From assembly GCF_002283365.1 (NCBI RefSeq), contig NZ_MQWD01000001.1, positions 4,608,266-4,672,265 of the forward strand: a stretch of 64,000 nucleotides of DNA, in the 5' to 3' direction. Positions 51,109 to 59,373 of this stretch are shown piece after piece (position 1 is the stretch's first letter; the number at the start of each line of letters is the position of its first letter). A model generated the notes under the pieces. The model searched no databases. It was not told the DNA's origin and saw nothing but the letters and a program-made list of their open reading frames with translations. This DNA is from Rubrivirga marina. Its GTDB lineage: Bacteria; Bacteroidota; Rhodothermia; Rhodothermales; Rubricoccaceae. Position numbers and translations under genes: made by a program.

Positions 51109-51451
51109 GGGGGTGGGGGTGATGGAGTGAGGGGTGAGGGGCCCGCCGCTGGTCGGCGCCGCCAGCCCGGCGCGACGTACCTCCGCGTCATCCTGAGCGG
51201 AGGGCGCAGCCCGGAATCGAAGGATCTCTGGCGAGCACGTGCTCTGGGCCACGCGCTCGGTGTCGACGCGGGGCTCCGTCGCGTCAGAGATCCTTCGGCT
51301 CGCTCCGCTCGCTCAGGATGACACGGAGGGGAGGCCGACGTTCGGAAGTCGAGAGAACGGGCGCGGGGGCCGGGGGTAATCTACCCGCCGCTGCCTCGTT
51401 CGCGGCGTCGGGGTCGACAAACCCCTCGCCCACTTTCCTCGTCACCCGCCC
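51109..51451. other. Intergenic region holding a REP-like inverted repeat
   Basis: These 343 nt separate divergent purQ and the Bat operon. The central part is an inverted repeat (listed separately). The remainder is G/C-rich and non-coding. The region 51330-51451 presumably has the promoter of the Bat operon, but no boxes stand out. There is no MoxR-type ATPase gene here, which usually precedes a DUF58 gene. Confidence 0.5.
51180..51329. repeat. REP-like inverted repeat with TCATCCTGAG/GAAGGATCT motifs
   Basis: The left arm (51180-51233) reads TCATCCTGAGCGGAGGGCGC, then GAATCGAAGGATCTCTGGCG. The right arm (51281-51329) is its imperfect reverse complement: its reverse strand reads GTCATCCTGAGCGAGCGGAG then CGAAGGATCTCTGACGC. 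About 47 nt lie between the arms. Elements with this TCATCCTGAG...AAGGATCT signature recur in intergenic DNA of many bacterial genomes. Confidence 0.7.
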
Positions 51452-52336
51452 GTGATCCCCCGGGAGCTGTTCAAGAAGATCCGCCACGTCGAGGTCCGCA
51501 CGCGCGGGCTCGTCGACGACGTGTTCGGAGGCGAGTACCACTCGGCGTTCAAGGGCCGCGGGATCGAGTTCGCCGAGGTCCGCCCGTACCAGATCGGTGA
51601 CGACGTCCGGACCATCGATTGGAACGTGTCGGCGCGGACGGGCGAGCCGTACGTCAAGCTGTTCGAGGAGGAGCGCGAGCAGACGCTGCTGCTGGTGGTG
51701 GACGTCTCCGCCAGTGAGGCGTTCGGGAGCGCGCGGGCCAAGCGCGACCTCGCGGCCGAGGTCTGCGCCGTCCTCGGGTTCTCGGCCCTCCGCAACAGCG
51801 ACAAGGTCGGCCTCGTGCTGTTCACCGACCGGGTCGAGCGGTTCGTCAAGCCCAAGAAGGGGAAGCGGAACGTGCTCCGGATGCTCCGCGACCTGTTCGC
51901 CCACGAGCCTGAGCACCGGGGGACCGACCTCGGCGACGCGCTCGACCACGTCCTCCGCGTCCAGCGCCGCCGCGCCATCGTGCTCCTCGTGAGCGACTTC
52001 CTCGTGCCCGACGCCGCCTACGACGGCTTGGCGAAGCAGCTCCGCGTGGTGTCGCAGAAGCACGACCTCGTGGCCGTGCGGCTGGTCGATCCGCGCGAGG
52101 AGGCGCTCCCGCCCGTCGGCCTCCTCCGCGTGGTCGACGCCGAGACGGGCCGCGCCGCGCTCGTCGACACGTCCAGCGCGCGCGTCCGCGAGGACTTCGC
52201 CGAGCGGGCCGCCCGCCGCGCCGCCCGCGCCGAGGCCACCCTCAAGCGCGCCCGCGTCGACCACGTCACGCTGCGGACCGACGAGGACTACGTCGAGCCG
52301 CTCTCGCACTTTTTCCGCCACCGGACTCGGAGGTGA
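51452..52336 (+). CDS. DUF58 protein (Bat operon)
   Basis: The protein has 294 residues. DUF58 proteins are encoded with MoxR-type ATPases and the Bat VWA proteins. The signature lies at about residues 27-55: GEYHSAFKGRGIEFAEVRPY and QIGDDVRTIDWNVSARTGEP, followed by the VWA-like fold (TLLLVVDVSASEAFGSARAK; VGLVLFTDRVERFVKPKKGK; IVLLVSDFLVPDAAYDGLAK). It is cytosolic, without a membrane helix. The start is GTG 51452. The TGA stop overlaps the GTG of the next gene. The usual upstream moxR gene is not adjacent and must be elsewhere if present. Confidence 0.9.
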   Translation: MIPRELFKKIRHVEVRTRGLVDDVFGGEYHSAFKGRGIEFAEVRPYQIGDDVRTIDWNVSARTGEPYVKLFEEEREQTLLLVVDVSASEAFGSARAKRDLAAEVCAVLGFSALRNSDKVGLVLFTDRVERFVKPKKGKRNVLRMLRDLFAHEPEHRGTDLGDALDHVLRVQRRRAIVLLVSDFLVPDAAYDGLAKQLRVVSQKHDLVAVRLVDPREEALPPVGLLRVVDAETGRAALVDTSSARVREDFAERAARRAARAEATLKRARVDHVTLRTDEDYVEPLSHFFRHRTRR

Positions 52337-53400
52337 GCGGAATGGGAAACCGAAGATTGGGAACGGGGCAGGGGAGCCGCCGCCTCCGGGCGGTCGTGCT
52401 CGGCGTGATGGCGACGCTCGCCGCCAGCGGGGCGACGGCGCAAACGGCCCGGCTGGCGGTGCTCGCGGACTCGGTCTCGGCAGGGGTCCCGTTCGAGGTC
52501 GCCGTGACCGTGACGCACGGGCTGGGCCGGCAAGTGACGTTCCCCGAGGTCCCCCCCGGCGCGCCCGAGGCGGGCACCCTCGTGTTCGGCGACGCCGAAG
52601 CGATCAACGTCCGCCGCCTGCCGCCGGTCGAGCGCGGCGGCGTCCGCGTCGACAGCGCCGTCTACCGTGCCGTCGTGTTCGCGGCCGACTCGGCGCGCGT
52701 CGGGCCGCTGTCCATCCGCGTGACGGCGCCGACCGACACGGTGCTCGCCCAGACCGGGAGCGTGCTCGTGCCGGTCCGCTCGGTTCTGACTGGGGAGACG
52801 GCGCCGTACGAGCCGGCCCCGATCGGCGAGGCCGAGGCGTTCCCGAGCGCGACGCCGCTGTGGATCGGACTCGGGATGCTGGCGCTCCTCGTGCTCGGCG
52901 GGATCGGGTGGGCGCTCGCGAAGGCCCTCCGCACGCCCGACGAGCGGGCCGTCGTCCTCCCCTACCCCGCCGCCCTCGCCCGCCTCGACACGCTCGACCG
53001 GGAGGCGCCGGCCGAGGGCGCGCCGGCCGAGGCCATCGAGGCCCACGTCGTCGCCGTCCGCGACACCCTCCGCGCCTACCTGTCCGGCCGCCTCGGCGTA
53101 CCGGCTCGCGAGGCCACGACCCGCGAGATCGCCGACCGGCTCGACGGCGACGCCCGCGTCCCCCCCGAGGCGGCCGAGGCCGTCCGGAAAGCGCTCCAGC
53201 CGACGGACCTCGTCGCGTTCGCGCGCGTCCGCCCCGGTCCCGAGCCCGTCGCCCGCCTCCGCGCCGCCACCCGCCGCGCCATCGACGCGGTCGAGGGCGC
53301 CGTCCGGGCGCAAGGAGAGACACGAGGCACGGGGGACGGGGCCCCGTCTCCGGCGACCGCCTCCCCCCCCATGCCTCATCCCCCCTCCCCGTCCTCGTAG
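52333..53400 (+). CDS. BatD-like short protein (DUF4381-like) of the Bat operon
   Basis: The protein has 355 residues. A signal peptide (RAVVLGVMATLAASGATAQ) precedes a beta-rich periplasmic domain (LAVLADSVSAGVPFEVAVTV; VPPGAPEAGTLVFGDAEAIN; YRAVVFAADSARVGPLSIRV). A membrane helix at about 176-200 (LWIGLGMLALLVLGGIGWAL) follows, then a cytosolic helical domain (HVVAVRDTLRAYLSGRLGVP; REATTREIADRLDGDARVPP). This architecture, beta domain, helix, cytosolic helices, matches short BatD/DUF4381 proteins. The Pro/Ser-rich tail is unusual. The GTG start overlaps the DUF58 stop. Confidence 0.8.
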   Translation: MSGMGNRRLGTGQGSRRLRAVVLGVMATLAASGATAQTARLAVLADSVSAGVPFEVAVTVTHGLGRQVTFPEVPPGAPEAGTLVFGDAEAINVRRLPPVERGGVRVDSAVYRAVVFAADSARVGPLSIRVTAPTDTVLAQTGSVLVPVRSVLTGETAPYEPAPIGEAEAFPSATPLWIGLGMLALLVLGGIGWALAKALRTPDERAVVLPYPAALARLDTLDREAPAEGAPAEAIEAHVVAVRDTLRAYLSGRLGVPAREATTREIADRLDGDARVPPEAAEAVRKALQPTDLVAFARVRPGPEPVARLRAATRRAIDAVEGAVRAQGETRGTGDGAPSPATASPPMPHPPSPSS

Positions 53401-53412
53401 CAGACGCCCTCC

Positions 53413-54180
53413 ATGCATCAGCCCGTCGGCCCGCCGTTTTCCGAGACGCTCGTCCGCCGGCTCCGCAGGGCGGAGCGGGTGGCCGTGCTCACCGGCGCTG
53501 GAATCTCGGCCGAGAGCGGCGTCCCGACGTTCCGCGACCCCGACGGGCTGTGGCAGAAGTTCCGGCCCGAGGAGCTGGCCAACGTCGAGGCGTTCCTCGA
53601 CAACCCGGAGCTCGTCCAGGGCTGGTACGCCCACCGCCGACAGGTGGTCGAGGACGTCGAGCCGAACCCCGGCCACGTCGCCCTCGCAGAGCTGGAGCAG
53701 TGGGTGACGGCTCGCGGCGGCGAGTTCCTCCTCGCGACCCAGAATGTCGACGGCCTCCACCGGCGGGCCGGGAGCGAGCGCGTCGTCGAGCTCCACGGGT
53801 CGATCACGCGGTCGCACTGCATCGAGTGCTCCGCCCCGGCCGACGCGTCGGCCACGGAGCGCGGCGCGCTCACGTGCGAATCGTGCGGCGGGCTCGTCCG
53901 CCCCGACGTCGTGTGGTTCGGCGAGATGCTGCCCGAGGCGGCCATCGCCGCCGCGCAGGAGGCCGCGGCCCTCGCCGACGTGTACCTCTCGGTCGGCACG
54001 AGCGCCGTCGTGTACCCGGCCGCCGGACTTCCCCAGCTCGCCCGTCAGGCCGGCGCCTACGTCGTCGAGGTGAACCCCATCCCGAGCGACATCGCGGGGC
54101 TGCTGAACGAGGTCGTGCGGGGGCGGGCCGGGGAGGCCCTGCCCGACCTCGTCCGCGCCGTCACGGCGCCCGACGCATGA
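53413..54180 (+). CDS. cobB: NAD-dependent protein deacylase (sirtuin, CobB-type)
   Basis: The protein has 255 residues. It removes acyl groups from lysines using NAD. Motifs are intact: AVLTGAGISAESGVPTFRDP, TQNVDGLHRRAG with catalytic His in VVELHGSITRSHC, and four zinc Cys (CIEC and CESC). The Tyr72-x-x-Arg75 pair in WYAHRR matches the YxxR signature of class III sirtuins, so desuccinylase or demalonylase activity is plausible besides deacetylation. The start is ATG 53413. It lies within the Bat operon, 12 nt after the BatD-like gene and 28 nt before batA. I know of no standard link between sirtuins and Bat proteins. Confidence 0.93.
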   Translation: MHQPVGPPFSETLVRRLRRAERVAVLTGAGISAESGVPTFRDPDGLWQKFRPEELANVEAFLDNPELVQGWYAHRRQVVEDVEPNPGHVALAELEQWVTARGGEFLLATQNVDGLHRRAGSERVVELHGSITRSHCIECSAPADASATERGALTCESCGGLVRPDVVWFGEMLPEAAIAAAQEAAALADVYLSVGTSAVVYPAAGLPQLARQAGAYVVEVNPIPSDIAGLLNEVVRGRAGEALPDLVRAVTAPDA

Positions 54181-54208
54181 CGCCGCCCCTCCACGTCCCC
54201 GCTCGTCC

Positions 54209-55177
54209 GTGACCTTCGCCAGTCCCCTGTGGCTGATCGCCCTCCTCACCGTCCCCGCGCTGGGGTGGGCGCTGTGGCGGTGGCGACACACCACGCCGGG
54301 CGTCCGCTACTCCGTGGCCGACGACGCCGCGGCGACGGGGACGACCGGCTGGGCCCGGCTCCGGCGGCTCCCCGACGCGCTCCTTCTGGCGGCCCTCGCG
54401 CTCGGCATCCTCGGGCTGGCCCGTCCCCAGGAGCGCGACGCGACCGTCGAGCGCTCGACCGAGGGCATCGACATCGTCCTCGCCCTCGACGTCTCCACGT
54501 CGATGACGGCCGAGGACTTCACGCCGAACCGCTTCGAAGCCGCCAAGGCCGTCGCCGCCGAGTTCGTGCGCGGGCGGGAGTCCGACCGGATCGGGCTCGT
54601 CGTGTTCGCGGCCCAGGCCTACACGCAGGCGCCGCTGACGATCGACTACCCGTTCCTGCTCACGATGCTGCAGGAGGTCCGGATGGGGCTGATCGAGGAC
54701 GGGACGGCGATCGGGACGGCCCTCGCGACGGCGACGGCCCGGCTCCGCGACTCCGAGGCGGCCTCGAAGGTGGTCGTGCTGCTCACCGACGGCCAGAACA
54801 ACCGGGGGCAGGTCGACCCGCAGACGGCGGCCGAGGCGGCGGCGGCGCTCGGCGTCAAGGTGTACGCGATCGGCGTGGGCGGCGAGGGGGGGCCGCGGCG
54901 ACGGGGTCCGTTCGGCGGCCTCAGCCCGGCCCCCGAGGTCGACGAGGGGGCGCTCCGCCAGGTGGCCGAGACGACCGGCGGGCGCTACTTCCGCGCGACC
55001 GACGCCGAGGCGCTCCGCCAGATCTACGACGCCATCTCGGAGTTGGAGCGGACCGAGATCGAGGAGACGGTCCTGCTCGACGTCGAGGAACGGTACCCCC
55101 TCTTCCTCTGGCCCGCCCTCGCCTGCCTCGTCGCGTCCATCGCGCTCTCCACGACCCGCCTCCGCGAGGTCCCGTAG
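54209..55177 (+). CDS. batA: BatA, VWA-domain membrane protein
   Basis: The protein has 322 residues. Two N-terminal helices (PLWLIALLTVPALGWALWRW; LPDALLLAALALGILGLARP) precede a VWA domain and a C-terminal helix (LFLWPALACLVASIALSTTR). The MIDAS motif is complete: DIVLALDVSTSMTAEDF, and TDGQNNRG. An adjacent segment, VFAAQAYTQAPLTIDYPFLL, fits the family, and EDGTAIGTALATATARL provides the MIDAS Thr. The domain faces the periplasm. It is part of the Bat set linked to aerotolerance in Bacteroidota. The start is GTG 54209; the next gene follows after a palindrome. Confidence 0.92.
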   Translation: MTFASPLWLIALLTVPALGWALWRWRHTTPGVRYSVADDAAATGTTGWARLRRLPDALLLAALALGILGLARPQERDATVERSTEGIDIVLALDVSTSMTAEDFTPNRFEAAKAVAAEFVRGRESDRIGLVVFAAQAYTQAPLTIDYPFLLTMLQEVRMGLIEDGTAIGTALATATARLRDSEAASKVVVLLTDGQNNRGQVDPQTAAEAAAALGVKVYAIGVGGEGGPRRRGPFGGLSPAPEVDEGALRQVAETTGGRYFRATDAEALRQIYDAISELERTEIEETVLLDVEERYPLFLWPALACLVASIALSTTRLREVP

Positions 55178-55183
55178 CCCGCT

Positions 55184-55203
55184 CCGCCTCGGCGCCGAGG
55201 CGG
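55184..55203 (+). repeat. Dispersed palindrome, consensus copy, inside the Bat operon
   Basis: The perfect 20-nt consensus palindrome begins 6 nt after the batA stop and ends 23 nt before the next start. Since the flanking genes are functionally linked, it may attenuate or stabilise the operon mRNA rather than fully terminate. Confidence 0.65.
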
Positions 55204-55226
55204 ACCCACTCGACTTCCGTCGTCCA

Positions 55227-56960
55227 TTGTCCTTCCGCTCGCCCCTCGTCCTCTTGCTGGCGGCCGCGCTCGTGCCGGTCGCCTGGGCGGCGTTCGCGTA
55301 CGCGGCACGCAAGCGGACCGAGGCGCTCCGACTGTTCCTCGGCGACCGCGCGGGGAGCGCGTCGCCCGGGGCGCTCGTCCGCCAGCGGCGGATCCGAGCG
55401 GGGCTCATCGTCGGCGCCGTGGCGCTGCTCGGCGTCGCGCTGGCGGGGCCGCGGATCGGGACGGCGCTCCGCGAGAGCCGCCAGGAGAGCCTCGACCTCC
55501 TCATCGCGCTCGACGTGTCGGACTCGATGCTGGCCGAGGACGTGGCGCCCAGTCGCCTCGAACGCGCGAAGCTCGAGATCGAGCGGATCGTGGAAGCCCG
55601 GCGTGGCGACCGCGTCGGCCTCGTCGTGTTCGCGGGCGAGGCGTTCCTCCAGTGCCCCCTCACGACCGACCGCGGCGCGCTCCGCCTGTTCCTCGACACG
55701 GCCGACCCCGAGCAGGTCGCCGTCCAGGGGACGGACTTCGCCCGCGCGCTCGACGTCGCCGACGCCGCCTTCAACGCGGCCTCCGACGGCGACGGCCAGC
55801 AGCGGCCGCGCGCGCTCCTCGTCGTGTCTGACGGGGAGAATCACGAGCCCGGCCTCAGCGACGCGGCCGACGCGCTCCGTGCCGACGGCGTCGAGGTCCT
55901 GGCCCTCGGCGTCGGCACCGACGAGGGCGCACCCGTGCCGGACATTCGCCGGGGGCAGCGCGTCGGCGTGCGGACCGACCGCCAGACGGGCCAGACGGTC
56001 GTGACGCAATACGAGGAGGGCGCGCTGCGGGACCTCGCCGGGCGGGGCGGCCTCTTCCGCGTGGACCGCCGGCCCGCCGCCGACGCCGTCAACGCGGCGC
56101 TCGACGACCTCGACCGGGCCGTCGTGGCGCAGGACGAATTCGCGGCCTCGGCCGAGCGGTTCCAGTGGCCCCTCGCGCTGGGGCTCTTGCTGCTGCTCGT
56201 CGAGCGGATCGTCGCCCTCCGTCCGCTCCCCCGCCCCTCATCGAAGGGCGGGCCCGACGACGACGGGACGCCCGACGCGCCGACCAAGGCCGGCCGACCC
56301 GCGGCGTCAGCGCCCGTGGCCGCGGCGCTCGCACTCCTCCTGCTCGGCGGATGTTCGAACCCGCTCGACGCGCTCCGCCCCGGCGCGAAGGAAGGCCGCG
56401 CCGCGGTCGAGTTGCTCGGCCTCGGCGACGCCGTGGGGGCCGAGGCCCAGTTCGCGGCCGGGATCGCGAACGCGGAGGTCCCGCGCGACGTCCGCGCCCG
56501 GCTGTGGCACGGGCTCGGCGTGGCCCGCGCCCGTCAGGACCGGTTCTCGGGGGCCGACAGCGCCTTCGCCGAGGCCCTCGTCTTCGCCGACACCCCCGAC
56601 CGCCGCGCACGCTACCTCACCGACGCCGGCACCGCCGCCCTCCGTGCCGACGCGCCCGCCCGCGCCGACTCGCTCCTCCGCCTCGCGCTCCTCTTGGATC
56701 CGGCCTCCGACGCGGCCCGCCGAAACCAGGAGATCGCCCGCCGGCTGCTGGCGGATCCGCCCGAGCCGCCGGAGCCGAGCGACTTTGCCGAGCGTGTCAA
56801 AGCGCAGGCCGACTCGCTCGTGGCCGCCCGGCAATACCGGGCCGCCCTGGACGTCATGACTGACGGCCTCGCCCAGGACTCGTCCGTGGCCGCCTACGCC
56901 GACTTTACCCAGCGCCTCGGCGGCGTCGTCCAGATCGAGGAATCCGCCGACTCCCCATGA
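55227..56960 (+). CDS. batB: BatB-BatC fusion (VWA domain plus TPR)
   Basis: The protein has 577 residues, about 330 in BatB alone. The N-terminal half is BatB: helix SPLVLLLAAALVPVAWAAFA, basic segment, second helix (IVGAVALLGVALAGPRI), VWA domain with LIALDVSDSMLAEDVAPSRL and SDGENHEPGLSDAADAL, then helix WPLALGLLLLLVERIVAL. A Pro/Asp linker and another hydrophobic segment (VAAALALLLLGGC) lead to a TPR-like half: AAVELLGLGDAVGAEAQFAA, FSGADSAFAEALVFADTPDR, and ADSLLRLALLLDPASDAARR. The GGC resembles a lipobox but is internal. The start is TTG 55227. The fusion looks natural, with no stop codons or frameshift. Confidence 0.85.
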   Translation: MSFRSPLVLLLAAALVPVAWAAFAYAARKRTEALRLFLGDRAGSASPGALVRQRRIRAGLIVGAVALLGVALAGPRIGTALRESRQESLDLLIALDVSDSMLAEDVAPSRLERAKLEIERIVEARRGDRVGLVVFAGEAFLQCPLTTDRGALRLFLDTADPEQVAVQGTDFARALDVADAAFNAASDGDGQQRPRALLVVSDGENHEPGLSDAADALRADGVEVLALGVGTDEGAPVPDIRRGQRVGVRTDRQTGQTVVTQYEEGALRDLAGRGGLFRVDRRPAADAVNAALDDLDRAVVAQDEFAASAERFQWPLALGLLLLLVERIVALRPLPRPSSKGGPDDDGTPDAPTKAGRPAASAPVAAALALLLLGGCSNPLDALRPGAKEGRAAVELLGLGDAVGAEAQFAAGIANAEVPRDVRARLWHGLGVARARQDRFSGADSAFAEALVFADTPDRRARYLTDAGTAALRADAPARADSLLRLALLLDPASDAARRNQEIARRLLADPPEPPEPSDFAERVKAQADSLVAARQYRAALDVMTDGLAQDSSVAAYADFTQRLGGVVQIEESADSP

Positions 56961-57520
56961 CCCGCTTCGTCCTCCTGCTCGCGGCCGTCGCGCTCGTCGC
57001 GCGGGCCCAGGCCCCTCGCGGTCCCTCCCCCACGGAGCAGTACCACGTCGGTGCGCAGGCCTACATCGACGGCGACAACGCCCGCGCGCTCCAGGCCGTC
57101 GAGGCCGGGCTGGCCGTCGCGCCCGACGACGCCAAGCTCCAGGCCCTCCGTGACCTCCTCCAGCAGCAGCAACAGGAGCAAGACCAACAGGACGGTGGCC
57201 AGCCGGACGACGCCCAGAACCAGGACCCCGGCGATCAGGGAGACGAGGGCGACCAGGGTGAGGACGGCGACCAGAGCCGTCAGCCGGAACAGCCCGACGA
57301 CGGCGGCCAGGAGGCCGAGCAGGACCAGACGCGGACGCAGCAGCCGGACGAGGCGGGCTCGGGCGACGCGCCGCCCCAGCCCGCGTCCCGCGAGCCCGAC
57401 GAGATGACGGCGTCGCAGGCCGAGCGGATCCTCGACGCCGTCGGCGGCGAGGAGCGCCTCCTCCTCCGCGAGCTCCGCCGCGCCCCCACGCAGCGCCGCC
57501 GCTCCGACAAGGACTGGTGA
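56957..57520 (+). CDS. BatC-like TPR protein with Gln/Asp-rich region
   Basis: The protein has 187 residues. A signal peptide (RFVLLLAAVALVARAQ) precedes one TPR (YHVGAQAYIDGDNARALQAV; GLAVAPDDAKLQALRDLLQQ) and a low-complexity Gln/Asp/Glu/Gly stretch of about 75 residues. The C-terminal MTASQAERILDAVGGEERLL resembles the conserved end of BatC proteins. Thus the Bat complex has TPR material in two proteins: this one and the tail of the BatB fusion. The gene overlaps the preceding stop by ATGA and abuts batD by TGATG. Confidence 0.8.
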   Translation: MTRFVLLLAAVALVARAQAPRGPSPTEQYHVGAQAYIDGDNARALQAVEAGLAVAPDDAKLQALRDLLQQQQQEQDQQDGGQPDDAQNQDPGDQGDEGDQGEDGDQSRQPEQPDDGGQEAEQDQTRTQQPDEAGSGDAPPQPASREPDEMTASQAERILDAVGGEERLLLRELRRAPTQRRRSDKDW

Positions 57521-59373
57521 TGCCGACGCTCTCCGCCCGCGCCGTTTCTGCCCTCCCCCGCCTCGACGCCGAGGCGGGCGGACTCGCGCGGGGCCTCGCC
57601 GTCGTGGCCTTCGTCCTCGCCCTCCTCGTCGGCGGGCTGGCAGCGCCGTCGGCCGCGGCGCAGTCGGCGGCGGCGACGGTCTCGACGCAGCAGGTGCGGG
57701 TCGGCGAGACGCTGACGTACACGGTCACGCTGCGCGGCGGGCGCGGGCGGGGCGTCGGGCCGCCGCTGGCGACGGGCGGCCTCCAGCTCGTGTCGCAGCA
57801 GCCCATCCTCGACGTCACGACGACCATCAACGGGCAGACCGAGCGCCGGGTCGGGTGGGCCTACCGCGGCGCCCGGCCGGGGACGGGGCGGATCGGCCAG
57901 TTCCGCGCCGAGGTCGGCGGGCAGGCCGTGCTCGTCGACGCCGTTAGCATCACCGTCCGGGGTGGGTCCGCGGTGCCGGTGCCGTCGGCCGCGCCGAGCG
58001 GAGGCGGCGAGCTGTTCGTCCGCGCCGAGCCGAGCCGCCGGACGGCCGTCGTGGGGGAGCAGGTGATGGTCGACTACGTGCTGTACTTCGAGCCGCAGAT
58101 CCAGCCGCGCCAGACGTCGCCCATCGGGACGTGGGACGCGGCCGGCGCGTGGCGCGAGGAGATGGAGATCGCCTCGGCGTACCCCCGCGCGACGACGCTC
58201 GGCGGCCGGCCCTACGAGGCCGTCACGATCCGACGCGTGGCCCTCTTCCCCACCCGCTCCGGCACGCTCGAGCTGGCCCCGATGCGGTTCACGGTCGACC
58301 TCATCCGGACCGACCGGAGCTTTTCGAACGACCCGTTCGCCCCGTTCTTCTCGCCGTTCAACCAGCGGTTCGAGGACCGCGAGGTGACGGCGCCGGCCCT
58401 GAGCATCGACGTGAGCCCGCTGCCCGACGGCGCGCCCCCGTCGTTCGCCGGCGCCGTCGGCCAGTTCGAGATGACGACGACCACCGACGACGCGTCCGTC
58501 GAGGCCGGCGACCCCGTCCGCGTCCGCGTCGCCCTCCGGGGCAACGGCAACGTGGCGACGCTCGAAGCGCCCGAGCTCCGCGTGCCGCCGGGCGTCGACG
58601 CGTACGACCCGAACGAGGACCGCGAGCTGCTCCGCACCGGGACCACGTTCCGCGGCGTCAAGACGTTCACCTACACGCTCGTGCCCCAGGGCGGCGGCAC
58701 GTTCGAGGTGCCGGCGGCGCCGTGGACCTACTACGACCCGTCGGACGGCCAGTACAAGACGCTCCGCGTGCCGCCGGTCGAGATCGTGGCGGAGGGCGAG
58801 GCGCTCGCCGAGGCCGCCGCGCCGCCCGACCCGAACGCGCCCGCCGCGCTCCTCACGTCGGCCGACTGGCAGCGCCAGCGGGGCCGACCGGTGTGGCTGT
58901 GGGCCGTGCTCGGCGGCGGGCTCGCGCTCCCCGCGATCGCCGCGTCGCTGATTCTCGGCGCGCGGGCCGGCCACCAGCGGCTGACCGCCGAGACGCCGGC
59001 CAAGCGGAGCCGCCGCGTCGGCGCCGACGTCCGACGCCAGCTCGCGGCCGCGCGAGCGCTCGACGGGCCGGCCGCCTCCGAAGAAACCGAGCGCGCCGTC
59101 CGCGCCTTCCTCGCCGACCGGTTCGACGCGCCCGTCGGCCCCCGCTCCGCCGAGGCACTCGACCGCGCCCTCGCGCCCGCTGTCCCCGGAGCCCTCCGCC
59201 AGCGAACGCTCGACGTCCTAGCGGCCTGCGCGCGCGGCCAGTTCGCCCCCGGTCTCGGCGACGCCCACGGGGCCGTCATCGACGAGGCCGAGGCGGTCCT
59301 CGCCGACCTCGACGCGCTCCCGAGCGCGGCCGCGACGCGCCGCCGCTTCGCGCTCCCCGCGTCGGCCGGATGA
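57520..59373 (+). CDS. batD: BatD, oxygen-tolerance family protein
   Basis: The protein has 617 residues. An unusually long N-region (MPTLSARAVSALPRLDAEAG plus six residues) precedes the signal-peptide core AVVAFVLALLVGGLAAPSAA. The BatD repeats follow: STQQVRVGETLTYTVTLRGG, GGLQLVSQQPILDVTTTING, FRAEVGGQAVLVDAVSITVR and RVALFPTRSGTLELAPMRFT. A later copy begins DDASVEAGDPVRVRVALRGN. A C-terminal helix (LWAVLGGGLALPAIAASLIL) and a cytosolic tail end the protein. The dispersed palindrome at 57558-57577 encodes RLDAEAG in the N-region. An alternative GTG at 57517 adds one residue. Confidence 0.9.
   Translation: MPTLSARAVSALPRLDAEAGGLARGLAVVAFVLALLVGGLAAPSAAAQSAAATVSTQQVRVGETLTYTVTLRGGRGRGVGPPLATGGLQLVSQQPILDVTTTINGQTERRVGWAYRGARPGTGRIGQFRAEVGGQAVLVDAVSITVRGGSAVPVPSAAPSGGGELFVRAEPSRRTAVVGEQVMVDYVLYFEPQIQPRQTSPIGTWDAAGAWREEMEIASAYPRATTLGGRPYEAVTIRRVALFPTRSGTLELAPMRFTVDLIRTDRSFSNDPFAPFFSPFNQRFEDREVTAPALSIDVSPLPDGAPPSFAGAVGQFEMTTTTDDASVEAGDPVRVRVALRGNGNVATLEAPELRVPPGVDAYDPNEDRELLRTGTTFRGVKTFTYTLVPQGGGTFEVPAAPWTYYDPSDGQYKTLRVPPVEIVAEGEALAEAAAPPDPNAPAALLTSADWQRQRGRPVWLWAVLGGGLALPAIAASLILGARAGHQRLTAETPAKRSRRVGADVRRQLAAARALDGPAASEETERAVRAFLADRFDAPVGPRSAEALDRALAPAVPGALRQRTLDVLAACARGQFAPGLGDAHGAVIDEAEAVLADLDALPSAAATRRRFALPASAG
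57558..57577. repeat. Dispersed palindrome, near-consensus copy, in the batD signal region
   Basis: CCGCCTCGACGCCGAGGCGG differs from consensus by a single G-to-A change. It lies 38 nt after the BatC-like stop codon, within batD. Its position resembles the usual post-stop location but the batD frame reads through it. Confidence 0.65.

Noticed and set aside
51180..51329. Inverted repeat as ends of an insertion sequence
   Set aside because: Only about 47 nt lie between the arms, with no transposase gene and no obvious target-site duplication, so it fits a REP-like element better.
56310..56360. Separate lipoprotein start inside the BatB-BatC fusion
   Set aside because: The GGC lipobox-like motif follows a hydrophobic stretch, but no suitable start codon with a basic N-region directly precedes it and the frame is continuous with BatB. 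I therefore kept a fusion, with this as an open alternative.
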